Positions 19,503 through 30,345 of a stretch of 64,000 bases of DNA are shown here, in pieces. Each line of letters starts with the position of its first letter. The first letter of the stretch is position 1. A model generated the notes under the pieces. That model was not told where the DNA came from, did not search any database, and saw only the letters and a list, made by a program, of their open reading frames with translations. Source of the DNA: Marine Group II euryarchaeote MED-G38 (GTDB taxonomy: Archaea; Thermoplasmatota; Poseidoniia; Poseidoniales; Thalassarchaeaceae); the NCBI GenBank assembly GCA_002457145.1, contig NTJP01000003.1, forward strand, positions 62,001-126,000, in the 5' to 3' direction. The translations under genes and the position numbers were made by a program.

Positions 19503-22500
19503 ATGCAGGAATATCCTGACAAAACTATTTTGAATTCAGAAACAGATGCCTCTCTTTACGGATTTTATGCTTCTCTAGCCGCGGGTGGGTTCTTATTAGC
19601 ATATGCAATTTATTATGTAACAATAGTTAATGTAACTAGTGATTATGCATATTTGACTTTGGGAATTGTTACTGGCGCTACCGCTATATCTTGCATAATA
19701 TTTCACGAATGGTTAAGTAGAACAAAAGGTCAAGAAAGAAATGAAAATGCAATTGAAGAATACTCCGCAGCTACTGCTGTTTTAATGGGTTCCCTTTCAG
19801 CAATATGGCTCTCTAGATTTTTAGTTTTCTTTATGGGAAAGGAAAATGAATGGATCGAGATTCAAGATAGGGATATATGGATTCCAGTATGGCTTTCATT
19901 ACTTCAAACAATCTCTATTATTATAGTAATGGAAATAAGTATTAAAATGATAAATAGACATTCGTTAGGTACATTACCTAGGACTATTGTTATTTTAGCG
20001 CCAATCAGTCTAGCATTTAGTGCAATATCAATATGGATGGATTATTCTAATGGTGTTTTAGATATTTTTCTAACATCTTCATTTATTTTATTAATGACAA
20101 GTTCAATTCTAGCATCTCTTCGTCTTAATCGATCAGCATTATATTTACTAGCGTCAGGTTTAGCAGTTGCCCTTCCATTATTATTAGGAATTTATAATTT
20201 TGAACATATAAGTTTACTAGTTCCATTTGTTATAATAATAGGAATCACTGCTACAGATAAAAGTCTCTCCCAACAGATGATTGAAAGAGGCTCGGGAGTT
20301 GTTGTTTCAGCTATTTTATTTGCACAAATTATTGCATCAGGTAGTCAAACATCATATATTTTTGTAGGATTAATAGATAGCTCTGAGCCTTTTGGATTAA
20401 CTTTTTGGCTGTGGGTATCACTATTGATTGGTTGGTTCGCACCTACTGCAATGTTACGAACTCCTGCTATGCCCATAGCCCTTGCCCTTTCGCTAACTTT
20501 GTTATCTTCAGAAGCGGCATTAATTGGTTGGTTTATCGGATTTTTAGCATTCATTTATTTGGAAACAAGGGAACAAGCCCGAGACTGGGTAGTAAAAGCA
20601 ACATATTTTGCTATGATTATTGCTTGGCTGATTTCAAGTGTTATAGGAATAGAAAGTGAAATTGATTTAATAAATATTGGCGATTTCACTATTGATTCAG
20701 CCACAGGATCGAGCTTAATACTATTTCCTTTAATACTGGCATTAGGTTATTGGTGTCAAAATAGAGGTAGATTTGGAGATATTTTTGGCCCCTCATTAGT
20801 AATTCTTGCCGCATCCATAAATATTGTACTATTATCTGAATCAGGTATCTTATTTCCATTAATTATAGTTGTCTCGTCAATAATCACATTCTATAACTAC
20901 ATTAGTAGAGAAGAAATAAGTCTTGATGCATTATTGGATAGAAATGTATACTCATCATACGTTCTTTTACCAATATTACTCGTAAGCCTCCAAGTATTTG
21001 GTACTTTTGAATTATTTAATATCGATCTATTTTCAATTATTTTCGCCTTAATAATTTATACTATTTGTCACACATATAGGAAAAATTCTGAAAATTTTAT
21101 TTTAAGGTCAGAATTCACCTTTGTGATAATTTTAATATTTATCGCTTTGGTAGCGAATATTCCAGAAGAATCTGAAAAAATTATACAGTTAATATTAATA
21201 ATTTTAGCAATTTTAGTTATTCTAATTGCTATTGAAGCCGGAGCAATAAGATCCTCTACGCCAGTTGAAAGATTAATTGGAATTATATTTCTACTTCCTA
21301 TTGCCGCAATTTCATCCGCTATCTTGTTAGAAGAAAATGGAAGTATATACACATTAATCTTACATGATTTACTTATTCTTTCGGCACCATTCGTTGTTAA
21401 TATGAAACTCAAAAAAATACATGATCTCTCTCAGGAAGCAAGAAATTATGGTAGCTTAACACTAATATCTCTTGTTTTAATTGGTCTGACGGATATTTCA
21501 GGAGGATTATTGGCGATACCAGTATACACTCTTGTAGTATATAGGGCTACAAAACATGTATCTACTCCATTATTACTAATACTACCATTAGTTTCAGTTG
21601 GCTATGCTACTATATTTGGAAGTAATTATTCCGATAATTCAATACTTTGGCCATTGCTTGAAAGTATCCCATACCTTGGTCAAAACTCTGAATTATTTAT
21701 ATTAATAACTCCTCGTTGGTCATCTTTGTTATTATTGTTTTTACCTTTGATGGTTTTAGTAAATATTCCAATAGAAAATCGACGTCCAGAAGGTTCGAGG
21801 TATGGGCCAGAACAATTCTTTGGCCCTTTAATTGCTGTATTATTAGGAATATCTTTCTTACTCCCAGATGAAAAATTAGCACCCATATTCATAATATCTC
21901 TACTAACATATGGGTCATGGAAGTATGGTTTAGGACATTGGTTCTGGATAACTCCTATTGGAGCATATTGGGCAATTTTAAATCTTACACAATTAATGAA
22001 CTTAGGAGATGATTATCATACTGGATATGCAACTTTTGTTGCTGGTTTGATTGGCTTGATCCAATATTTATTAATAAGAAATGGTATTCTATATACTAAT
22101 TTTAAGGATAATTTTTCTATTGATCAATTAGAATATTTAGCCCCGGTCTCAAGAATATGGGGATATTCATTCCTTTTATTGTCTGATGATATTAGTGATT
22201 TCATACCATTTTTCACTAGTCTTATTATTGCATTTGATACCTTCTATAATAATCGAACTTGGCTATTCCATAGCTCTATTTTACTTCAAACCTTAACTCT
22301 ATATTTCTTACTCGATGGCCAAGTAGCGTTTGGTTATGTATCATTATGGCCATCATTTATTGGAATATGTATGTTATATTGTTCATGGGCCGATTATAAT
22401 CCATTTCCAATTGATGAAAATTTATCAGAATCAATAATTAATTTTGACTATCAATATAATTTAGGATTAATCGGCTCTTTATTTACAATATTATTTATGA

Positions 22501-23099
22501 TGCCTTTTGCTGAAGAAATAGGTCTTTTAGATTTCTTTGCAATAGTAATAATTATAATTGCTGGTCATCATATGATTTTAGGCTTTAAGCGGGATCAAGG
22601 TTGGAGGAGATTATTTGGATTAGTTGGCGTACCTTTAGGATTAATCTCCCTTGGTTCTCAATTTGCTGGTTTAATATTAGTCTTAATGTTATTTTTAGCA
22701 GCTTTAACTTTAATCGGTCAAGCTGTATTATATTCTTCTAAAGGTGGTTTGGGAATAGGCAGTACTATTGAGGGAGCGGAACCAATATTGTCAAAAATAG
22801 GTTTACCAGAAAAAACTGAGGATAAACAAAAGAAAAATGTAATTCCTACTAATGTAAATGAAAGTATTGATAATCTAACTAAAGAAGAACCAAAGGAAAA
22901 TATAGTTATTAATATTTCATCTTCTCCAGTTTTTACCTCAGATAAATCTAATTTTAAAATTAAATTAGATAATTTATTATTAGAAAAGATGGATATCAAT
23001 ATTGAAGATGCCTACAAATCATTCGACTCTTCTATATGGTCGCCAATTTTAAGAATAAATCCTGATGGTAAGTTATTATTAGAATGGGAAAGAATCTAA
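19503..23099 (+). CDS. Very large polytopic membrane protein (1198 aa) with soluble C-terminal tail
   Basis: Almost continuous hydrophobic TM segments, then a hydrophilic tail (about 120 aa); no recognised family. Confidence 0.75.
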   Translation: MQEYPDKTILNSETDASLYGFYASLAAGGFLLAYAIYYVTIVNVTSDYAYLTLGIVTGATAISCIIFHEWLSRTKGQERNENAIEEYSAATAVLMGSLSAIWLSRFLVFFMGKENEWIEIQDRDIWIPVWLSLLQTISIIIVMEISIKMINRHSLGTLPRTIVILAPISLAFSAISIWMDYSNGVLDIFLTSSFILLMTSSILASLRLNRSALYLLASGLAVALPLLLGIYNFEHISLLVPFVIIIGITATDKSLSQQMIERGSGVVVSAILFAQIIASGSQTSYIFVGLIDSSEPFGLTFWLWVSLLIGWFAPTAMLRTPAMPIALALSLTLLSSEAALIGWFIGFLAFIYLETREQARDWVVKATYFAMIIAWLISSVIGIESEIDLINIGDFTIDSATGSSLILFPLILALGYWCQNRGRFGDIFGPSLVILAASINIVLLSESGILFPLIIVVSSIITFYNYISREEISLDALLDRNVYSSYVLLPILLVSLQVFGTFELFNIDLFSIIFALIIYTICHTYRKNSENFILRSEFTFVIILIFIALVANIPEESEKIIQLILIILAILVILIAIEAGAIRSSTPVERLIGIIFLLPIAAISSAILLEENGSIYTLILHDLLILSAPFVVNMKLKKIHDLSQEARNYGSLTLISLVLIGLTDISGGLLAIPVYTLVVYRATKHVSTPLLLILPLVSVGYATIFGSNYSDNSILWPLLESIPYLGQNSELFILITPRWSSLLLLFLPLMVLVNIPIENRRPEGSRYGPEQFFGPLIAVLLGISFLLPDEKLAPIFIISLLTYGSWKYGLGHWFWITPIGAYWAILNLTQLMNLGDDYHTGYATFVAGLIGLIQYLLIRNGILYTNFKDNFSIDQLEYLAPVSRIWGYSFLLLSDDISDFIPFFTSLIIAFDTFYNNRTWLFHSSILLQTLTLYFLLDGQVAFGYVSLWPSFIGICMLYCSWADYNPFPIDENLSESIINFDYQYNLGLIGSLFTILFMMPFAEEIGLLDFFAIVIIIIAGHHMILGFKRDQGWRRLFGLVGVPLGLISLGSQFAGLILVLMLFLAALTLIGQAVLYSSKGGLGIGSTIEGAEPILSKIGLPEKTEDKQKKNVIPTNVNESIDNLTKEEPKENIVINISSSPVFTSDKSNFKIKLDNLLLEKMDINIEDAYKSFDSSIWSPILRINPDGKLLLEWERI

Positions 23100-23188
23100 A
23101 ATATCAATACCTTTTGAATATATTTGTATTTTTATTTTTAAACGACTGTTTATAGGTAAACACAAGCGATTGGTAAATAGGTAATACA

Positions 23189-23266
23189 ATGACAGATATC
23201 GATAAATTATGGATTAGACTCGAAGAACAAATTAAATCTGACTTCTTTATTCACAAAAGTGAATGA
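23189..23266 (+). CDS. Micro-ORF, 25 aa (MTDIDKLWIRLEEQIKSDFFIHKSE)
   Basis: Stand-alone ATG ORF in intergenic space with upstream TTTATA (23149-23154). Confidence 0.3.
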   Translation: MTDIDKLWIRLEEQIKSDFFIHKSE

Positions 23267-23332
23267 AAATATTAGTTTTTTTCTGACTTACTAATGGATA
23301 ATATAATCTTCTATTGGCTTTTGGGTGATAAT

Positions 23333-24829
23333 ATGAAGCTTGCCTCAGTCATTGGCATTATGATGATTACTATTTCTCTTTCAGGGTGCATCCAATCCAA
23401 TGTCAACTCTGTATTTTTTGATCAATCATCTCGAATAGACGGTGAATTTGTTACTGATAGAAATGGTATGCCTGTCGATATTGCCCTATATGATAGCATT
23501 TTAGAAATTCCATTTGATTTTGTTTTTAGTAATGTTGGAGAGATCGGTCCAGAACCTAGCATAGGAATAACTTCTAGCGGTTGTATATTTTTTATTGCCA
23601 TGGAATTGCCAATGCGTTCATGCGATCATGGTCTGACATGGGAAAATACTCGAGATTTTACTCAAGCACCTTTCACTAGTGATCCATATGGTTGGGTAGA
23701 TCCAGTTACTGATCGAATTTTCAACATACACATGATGGGGCTAGAATCGACTTGGATTGGATGGTCAGATAATGATGGAGAATCCTGGTTGGGTAACCCA
23801 CATGACTCTGGACCGCTCCCGCTGAATGATCACATTAAACTTGCAACCGGGCCTTGGACTAGTGACGGATACGGAATACCTGGCGCAATCACGCCGCTTT
23901 ATGATGAAGCTGTATATTTTTGTTACAATAAACTTGCAGGAATATTCTGTTACACTAGCTTCGACGGAGGTGCTTCTTTCGAAGTAGGTGGCCAAATATA
24001 CGGACTTGCTACCACAAATGGAGGCCTACATGGTGCAATCACTACAGCCCCTGATGGAACTGTATATGTTACTCCTAGAGTCGAAATTCCTGCAGTAATT
24101 TTTTCTAAAGATAATGGTTTATCTTGGGAAACTCGTGAAATGGGGGAGGATGTAGGAACTCCTAATCCTCGTAAAAACTCTGAAGTCGCTACCGATACAA
24201 ATTCCAATGCATACCACATTTGGTCAGGACAAGATTTTGGCGTATACATGTCACGTAGTATAGACTCTGGCGAATCATGGGACCAAGAAAGTATTCGAAT
24301 TAGCCCCATAGAAGTAATATCTACCACCTTTCCTCAAATTGATGCTGGAGATCCAGGAAGGATAGCAATTACATACCTAGGGAGCGAAAATTCTAGTGAG
24401 CTAGATATCTCAAATATTGATGGAGAGCCTTGGGACGGAAATCCACACTATGCATCTAGTAATGTTAGTTATTACCTTTATATTACATTCAGCTTAAATG
24501 CTTTAGATATAAATCCAATCTTTCATACAATTAGAGTTTCTCCAGATCCTGTTCAGATTGGAAGTATATGTCTGAATAGTGGAGATTGTAGAGATATCGG
24601 GGGCTCTAATAGAAATTTACTGGATTTTAATGATTTACATATTGATAGAGATGGACGTGTTTATGTTGCGTTTGCAGATGGCTGTACTGATAGTTGTGCA
24701 GAAAATTTCAATTCTACAGCCGAAGATTCTCGAAACCGTCTAGGTTCAGTTTACTACCTTGGCAATGGTCCAAGTTTATATGAGTCAGTAGGTATGCTAA
24801 CTGAATTTTATCCTCCAGAAAATAGTTAG
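23333..24829 (+). CDS. Secreted lipoprotein with BNR/Asp-box (sialidase-like beta-propeller) repeats
   Basis: Start revised to MKLASVIGIMMITISLSGC (lipobox); Asp-box-like SDNDGESW, SKDNGLSWE, SIDSGESWD, CDHGLTWE. Confidence 0.8.
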   Translation: MKLASVIGIMMITISLSGCIQSNVNSVFFDQSSRIDGEFVTDRNGMPVDIALYDSILEIPFDFVFSNVGEIGPEPSIGITSSGCIFFIAMELPMRSCDHGLTWENTRDFTQAPFTSDPYGWVDPVTDRIFNIHMMGLESTWIGWSDNDGESWLGNPHDSGPLPLNDHIKLATGPWTSDGYGIPGAITPLYDEAVYFCYNKLAGIFCYTSFDGGASFEVGGQIYGLATTNGGLHGAITTAPDGTVYVTPRVEIPAVIFSKDNGLSWETREMGEDVGTPNPRKNSEVATDTNSNAYHIWSGQDFGVYMSRSIDSGESWDQESIRISPIEVISTTFPQIDAGDPGRIAITYLGSENSSELDISNIDGEPWDGNPHYASSNVSYYLYITFSLNALDINPIFHTIRVSPDPVQIGSICLNSGDCRDIGGSNRNLLDFNDLHIDRDGRVYVAFADGCTDSCAENFNSTAEDSRNRLGSVYYLGNGPSLYESVGMLTEFYPPENS

Positions 24830-24892
24830 ATAGGACTTTTTAACTTAGTTATTTTAGTAAACTATTCAAGTATATACCATCACTAGTTAGAT

Positions 24893-25114
24893 ATGAAAAT
24901 AGCACGTCACAGACTGGTCGCCGAGAATTTGATTGATTTATACAATTTAATAGATTCAGTAATACTGAAGACAAAACTTGAATACCCTAAATTAAATGTT
25001 GAATTTGACGATCATATCACTAATCTTTACACCGGCTTCAATCCACATTATGATCATGAAGAAGGATGGTCTACATGTGTAATCATTAATCAGGTAAATG
25101 AATCATTGGCGTAA
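24893..25114 (+). CDS. Small hypothetical protein (73 aa)
   Basis: Isolated ORF with plausible composition; no family recognised. Confidence 0.4.
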   Translation: MKIARHRLVAENLIDLYNLIDSVILKTKLEYPKLNVEFDDHITNLYTGFNPHYDHEEGWSTCVIINQVNESLA

Positions 25115-25217
25115 TTTATACAATATAATTTATCAATAATGACGAATAGTATAATTATCTACTCCTAAAAAAAAATTTGACCAATCTTATTTAATTATAA
25201 GTCACTTACGATTATCT

Positions 25218-27761
25218 GTGAGTGACGCCAAATTTAACCAATTAGCAGATTTAATTCGTTCAAGACCATTTACTTATCTCACCTTAATGCTAATTATACC
25301 TTTATTTGTTACCGCACCTCATGTTTTACTCGATTCCGAAACTCCAGAAGGAATAACAATCCGCCCACCCTCTAGTCACGAACCTCTCAGTGAAGGGTTT
25401 ATTCTCATTATTCTTGACGGAGTCGGCGAAGGTTGGATGCTTGATGAAGAGAGTATGCCATTATTAAATGAGCGAAGAGAAAGTGGCGCCACTCTTCATT
25501 TGAGAACCGGGCCACTTACTCTTTCAGCTACCTGTGTCTCTGAAATTATGAATGGTGTACCCAATTCTCCGAGTGACGGACTTCGAAATTTCAATTTAGA
25601 ACACCCTGGTGGAGATGATGCTTGGACGCTCGCATCAACTAATAACCCACTATATGATGTTGGACTAGTCGGTAGTTATGTTTTTGGAAATATGTATGGA
25701 GATATGCAAGACTTACAATTCACAAATACTTTCCTTGGACATGCAGACTATTATCAAGGAGATGAAGACACTGCTGATGTCTTATTTGAATGGTTTGAAA
25801 ATGATTCTTATAATGTAATCGGAGCTCATTTTTCAGGACCAGATAAGGTAGGCCATAGGTGGGGAACTACTGGAGAAAAGTATTCAGAAAAAATTACTCA
25901 TATAGATGGTTTAATTGATGAGGTTTTAGACGAAGTTCCAGAAAACTGGACAATTCTTGTTACTGCTGATCATGGTATGACAAAACTAGGAACTCATGGT
26001 TCGTCCCAAGATGTAACTAGAGAAGTTGCTGCATTAGTTTGGGGCCCTAGTATTATTCCAGGCTCACATTCAGAAGGTCATCAACGTGATATTCCAGCAC
26101 TAACTATAGCAGTCCTTGATCTTCCCTTCCCAGTTCAATTACATGGTCGAATACCATTAGATATTCTTGATATTTCTGCAACAGAAAGAGCTGAACTTGA
26201 TATGTGGAACTGGCAAGCTGCATATGAAAGACAAATTTTTCTTCAATCTATAGATAGGCCTGCAGCAAATGACATATATTCCGATATAATTGAATGGGAT
26301 AAAATACCAATAGATGCTGAATTTACCAGATTTATAGATTTATTAATTTCAGCAAGTACATGGAGCCTTCTTGCTGCTTCAGCAATTTTATTAGTTGGAA
26401 TGGGGATACCAAAAACTATTGAAGAACGTAGAGTTTCTGCAATATTTATAACTGTTTTAACGGTGATGATATTAAGCCATGCCTTTATAGGTTATGTCAC
26501 AATTTTTCCTAGACTCATAGGAGCCTTTTCATCAATTTGGATAGTTTGGTGGGCATTAACTAATAATAAACATCAGAATTTTAATTCAAAGAAAAAACAA
26601 CATAAATGGATTAGTAGTATGCCAGAATGGTGGCCGTGGTTAGCAGCTGCTTTGGTTCTAAGTTTCAGTAGTATAAGGCTATGGTTTACTTTAATACCTC
26701 TAACTTGGATTATTATAAATCGTAGATTTAAGACCAGAGATAATTTTCAAACTAAACATGAAAAATATTCTTTATTAGCACTGGGAACCATTTCCTTACT
26801 AGGTATTATGGGAGTTCATGAAAGGCTTGTTGGGGAACACTGGGTTTTACATTTAGTTCAATCTGGTTGGCCAGATAATAATATGAATTTGATATTTAGT
26901 ATTCTTATTCTTTCAATAACTGGTCCCATTTATAGATATTTTAGTAATCCAGAAGAATACAAAATAGACGGTATTTTTACTTCAATTTGGTTATTACTAA
27001 TATTGTTTGTAAATTGGATTGAAATTTCTTTAATCGATATAATTTCTTTACTAACCATATTGATTATGGGTATCATAGGAATCTCTCAGCGAGTAAATAT
27101 TGTCCCTAATAAATTATTCAATATAAAATTACCAAAAGAAATCGATATTGCTGCATTAGGTGGTCTATTAGTTCTTACTTGGGGGGCATGGTCAGCAGCT
27201 GTAACCCTCTTGATAATCTCTTCAATTGATGTTCTAATGCGTACAGAATGGAAATGGATTACGTTAGAAAACTATAATCTAAAAAATCCTAAACCATTCA
27301 TTGCTGCAGCAATTCTACCATTAGTGATATGGACACTTTGGTGGACAATGTTGGGCCAAGTAAATGGCTTAGAGGCATGGGCTCTCCCCCACCCAAGAGA
27401 ACTCGATCCTGGTAGACTTATTGTAAAAGGCGGCTATGTAGGGGCTAGAGATAATCCACCTACGGAATGGATGGCTCTTTTAATTTCCTTGCCACTACTA
27501 CTATCTTCTACAGCAATAGTATCGAAATTAAAACAGAGAAATCTTTCACTACGCCCTTATGCCCTTGCACTATCTCTACAATTAGTAGGTTGTTTTGCAA
27601 CTTTGGCATTCGCACCCCCATTCCCAAGACTTGTATTTAGTTTAACTTGGAATATTGTATTCTCCATATTTCAGATTATTGCTGTTTTACTTTCACTAGG
27701 AATGGAGTTTTCAATTAAGAAGATTATTAAAAATAATGGTAAATTAGTTATTTCAGGATAA
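25218..27761 (+). CDS. Membrane alkaline-phosphatase-superfamily enzyme, PIG-N/O/G (GPI ethanolamine-phosphate transferase)-like architecture (GTG start)
   Basis: N-terminal TM, LIILDGVGEGWM metal-binding Asp motif, VTADHGMTKLGTHGSS (DHGMTxxGxHG), then many C-terminal TM segments. Confidence 0.75.
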   Translation: MSDAKFNQLADLIRSRPFTYLTLMLIIPLFVTAPHVLLDSETPEGITIRPPSSHEPLSEGFILIILDGVGEGWMLDEESMPLLNERRESGATLHLRTGPLTLSATCVSEIMNGVPNSPSDGLRNFNLEHPGGDDAWTLASTNNPLYDVGLVGSYVFGNMYGDMQDLQFTNTFLGHADYYQGDEDTADVLFEWFENDSYNVIGAHFSGPDKVGHRWGTTGEKYSEKITHIDGLIDEVLDEVPENWTILVTADHGMTKLGTHGSSQDVTREVAALVWGPSIIPGSHSEGHQRDIPALTIAVLDLPFPVQLHGRIPLDILDISATERAELDMWNWQAAYERQIFLQSIDRPAANDIYSDIIEWDKIPIDAEFTRFIDLLISASTWSLLAASAILLVGMGIPKTIEERRVSAIFITVLTVMILSHAFIGYVTIFPRLIGAFSSIWIVWWALTNNKHQNFNSKKKQHKWISSMPEWWPWLAAALVLSFSSIRLWFTLIPLTWIIINRRFKTRDNFQTKHEKYSLLALGTISLLGIMGVHERLVGEHWVLHLVQSGWPDNNMNLIFSILILSITGPIYRYFSNPEEYKIDGIFTSIWLLLILFVNWIEISLIDIISLLTILIMGIIGISQRVNIVPNKLFNIKLPKEIDIAALGGLLVLTWGAWSAAVTLLIISSIDVLMRTEWKWITLENYNLKNPKPFIAAAILPLVIWTLWWTMLGQVNGLEAWALPHPRELDPGRLIVKGGYVGARDNPPTEWMALLISLPLLLSSTAIVSKLKQRNLSLRPYALALSLQLVGCFATLAFAPPFPRLVFSLTWNIVFSIFQIIAVLLSLGMEFSIKKIIKNNGKLVISG

Positions 27762-27773
27762 AATTTTAATAAT

Positions 27774-29096
27774 TCAGGAAATACTCAATCCTCCCAAGTA
27801 AAACGTCCATAGACCAATAATCATGACTAATGTGAAGAGATGAAATATTATAGAAATAATTACATTAGTTGCGGTTTCATCAATTAAATTATATGGAAAT
27901 AATTTCTCAATTTCTGAAAAACCACCTTTAATTCCAAATAATGGTCTTGCCCAAACGGCTCGTCTAGAAATCTCAAAGCATAACATTACTGCAAACATGA
28001 CAAATATTGTACCTAGAGTCAAACCAAGATAATAATTTAGGCCAATAATTCCAAAAATAGCAATTGGCAAAAACGTTAGATGCATATGGACAATATAGGT
28101 TGGGTAAACTGCTTCATTGAGGTATACTAACCATTTACTGGGCCGATTAAGTAGCTTTGATGCCCAACTGAATATGAATAAACACCAGAACCATGCATGA
28201 AATGACTGAATAAATGCAGCCAGTATCGCTTCCAATGAAAAAGCTGAACATGCAAGAGTCCCAGCACTGCTTTCAAGAATACACTGAGAATTTTTCATCC
28301 ATCCTCCCTCCATTACATTTGGTATTCCAAATTCATCAATTGATAGGAACCAAATAATAGCTAGAAGGGGAGTAAAGATTGTAATTGGAATTCTTATTTT
28401 ATCAATAACTTTGAAGAAGTCTTCTTTAGCAGAAATCATTAAAAATCCGAATAAGAAATATAGTAAATAACGCGGAAATTCCCACCACATACCAACCTCT
28501 CCAAACTCCCATGGTTTGAATAAAATACCATTAATACTGAGTATTATTGGTGGTAAAAATAAAATTCCTAATCCGTAACGAATATTGAATATAGAACGCA
28601 CAAATATTACAATTTTACCACTAGGATTATTTCTGACATGAGAAAATAATGGAGTTAGTAAAATAGAGTAAATAAGTAAATTATAGATGAACCAGAGGTG
28701 TCCATATGGCATATCATCAGAACCTGGAAATATGGTGAATAATAGAATTGTAGATTTAATCGGACTAAAAACCCCAAAAAATAGAATATAAATACCAAAT
28801 AATAATGGTATACCAAGCCTGATAAACCTTTCATTGATGTAATTTTTCCAAGTTCTTCTTCGAAAAGCGAATGCTGTTCCCATCCCCGAAATAATAAACA
28901 AAGCCGCTAGTCTCCATTGATGCATTACTGTAATGATAAAATATAGTGGAAGATTAAATATCATGTCATCGTTAATTTGTTCAATAGAGAAAATAGCATA
29001 ATGAAACCAAATTAGTAAGCCAAATAATATAACACGTAACCAATCTATGTCATATCTACGAACTAAATCAGTAACTAATAGTTTATTCTCATCCAT
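27774..29096 (-). CDS. Acyltransferase 3 family membrane protein
   Basis: RRYDIDWLRVILFGLLIWFHYA; FIISGMGTAFAFRRRTWKNYINERFIRLGIPLLFGI; PYGHLWFIYNLLIY. Confidence 0.9.
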   Translation of the reverse strand: MDENKLLVTDLVRRYDIDWLRVILFGLLIWFHYAIFSIEQINDDMIFNLPLYFIITVMHQWRLAALFIISGMGTAFAFRRRTWKNYINERFIRLGIPLLFGIYILFFGVFSPIKSTILLFTIFPGSDDMPYGHLWFIYNLLIYSILLTPLFSHVRNNPSGKIVIFVRSIFNIRYGLGILFLPPIILSINGILFKPWEFGEVGMWWEFPRYLLYFLFGFLMISAKEDFFKVIDKIRIPITIFTPLLAIIWFLSIDEFGIPNVMEGGWMKNSQCILESSAGTLACSAFSLEAILAAFIQSFHAWFWCLFIFSWASKLLNRPSKWLVYLNEAVYPTYIVHMHLTFLPIAIFGIIGLNYYLGLTLGTIFVMFAVMLCFEISRRAVWARPLFGIKGGFSEIEKLFPYNLIDETATNVIISIIFHLFTLVMIIGLWTFYLGGLSIS

Positions 29097-29196
29097 TTAT
29101 AGTATGTGCATAATAAACTAAATTAAATATTTATTCATTGAATACATATTAGGGGTCATATTAAAATAAAATAATTAAACTTATACAGTTACAAAT

Positions 29197-30117
29197 ATGT
29201 TGGATAGTAGGCAAGATAGTAATCATACATCAATCTTTAGAGAAGGTTTTCTCCTAATATTTATTATTTTTTGGGCCATCATCTGTTTATTCACTATGGG
29301 TTTATTAAATATGTTTTTACAACCAGAGACGGAACGTGTTTATGGTCATGTAGAAGAAGGAACTGAATGGTTTGAAGAATATAGAGAAATAAAAAATACA
29401 ATCAATGGAAGACAATATTATAGTGATGAATTTCGATGTTATGCATTTTTAAATTATACATATACTGTAAACGGAGAGGTTTTTTATGGCAATTACGGGC
29501 AACCTGTAGAATATACCATATCTAAATCGAGTGTTAGTTGTATAGATACTACATTAGAAAAATATAATTCTTCATTTAATGTATCAGTTTGGTACTATCC
29601 CGATGATCCAGCCAATAGTCGTTTAACAGAAGATGTGGAGGAAATTACTTCTACAGTAACATGTTGTTGTTGTTTTCAATTTTTTATTGGTGTGATTTTA
29701 ATCCAATTAGGGAAACGTAAAACAAATAAAAATAATATTCCAACTTCATTTGAAAATATTTCAGTTTCTCAGCCTATGACTATTTCAGTACCAAATAAAA
29801 CAGTAAGAAATACAGATTTAGTGTTTGTATTTTTGAAAAAAATCATTGGCATATGCATAATAATTTTCAGTATTTTACCTCTCTACATCGTTTATGAGGC
29901 TTATACAAAACCAACTTCACAGGGAGATCTTTCAATCCCTTTCATATGTTGTGGTTCTGTAGGTATCTTGATTGGTTTAGTTTTTTTAATACCTACAAGA
30001 AATAACGTAATAAAAACCAAGAATATACCCATTATCATTCTTGAAGAACCGACACTAGAAAATAATGAGACTCCTCAAGACATTGAGTGGTGGAATACTT
30101 CTACAGAAGATAATTAG
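29197..30117 (+). CDS. DUF3592-like membrane protein
   Basis: Topology TM - extracytoplasmic domain (NYTYTVNGEVFYGNYGQP...VWYYPDDPANSRL) - TM, typical of DUF3592. Confidence 0.65.
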   Translation: MLDSRQDSNHTSIFREGFLLIFIIFWAIICLFTMGLLNMFLQPETERVYGHVEEGTEWFEEYREIKNTINGRQYYSDEFRCYAFLNYTYTVNGEVFYGNYGQPVEYTISKSSVSCIDTTLEKYNSSFNVSVWYYPDDPANSRLTEDVEEITSTVTCCCCFQFFIGVILIQLGKRKTNKNNIPTSFENISVSQPMTISVPNKTVRNTDLVFVFLKKIIGICIIIFSILPLYIVYEAYTKPTSQGDLSIPFICCGSVGILIGLVFLIPTRNNVIKTKNIPIIILEEPTLENNETPQDIEWWNTSTEDN

Positions 30118-30163
30118 TCCAATTCAGATTCAATTTGCATTTCAGTAATTTACAATAATAATT

Positions 30164-30253
30164 CTATGCTACTAAAGGCATGAATCCCATTATTGTTATT
30201 GCTACTGATGCATATCCTCCAACAAGGAAAGTAAGTATTTGTGCTACGTTCAT
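30164..30253 (-). CDS. Hydrophobic micro-ORF, 29 aa (MNVAQILTFLVGGYASVAITIMGFMPLVA)
   Basis: Manual reverse translation; a single predicted TM helix occupies most of the peptide. Confidence 0.35.
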   Translation of the reverse strand: MNVAQILTFLVGGYASVAITIMGFMPLVA

Positions 30254-30345
30254 ACTTTTACCATTGACGAGGTATTAATTAAAGAGTGTTTATTTTTGTT
30301 GTAATCAAATATATATCTTTGTATATCTGCAAATCATTTTCTATT

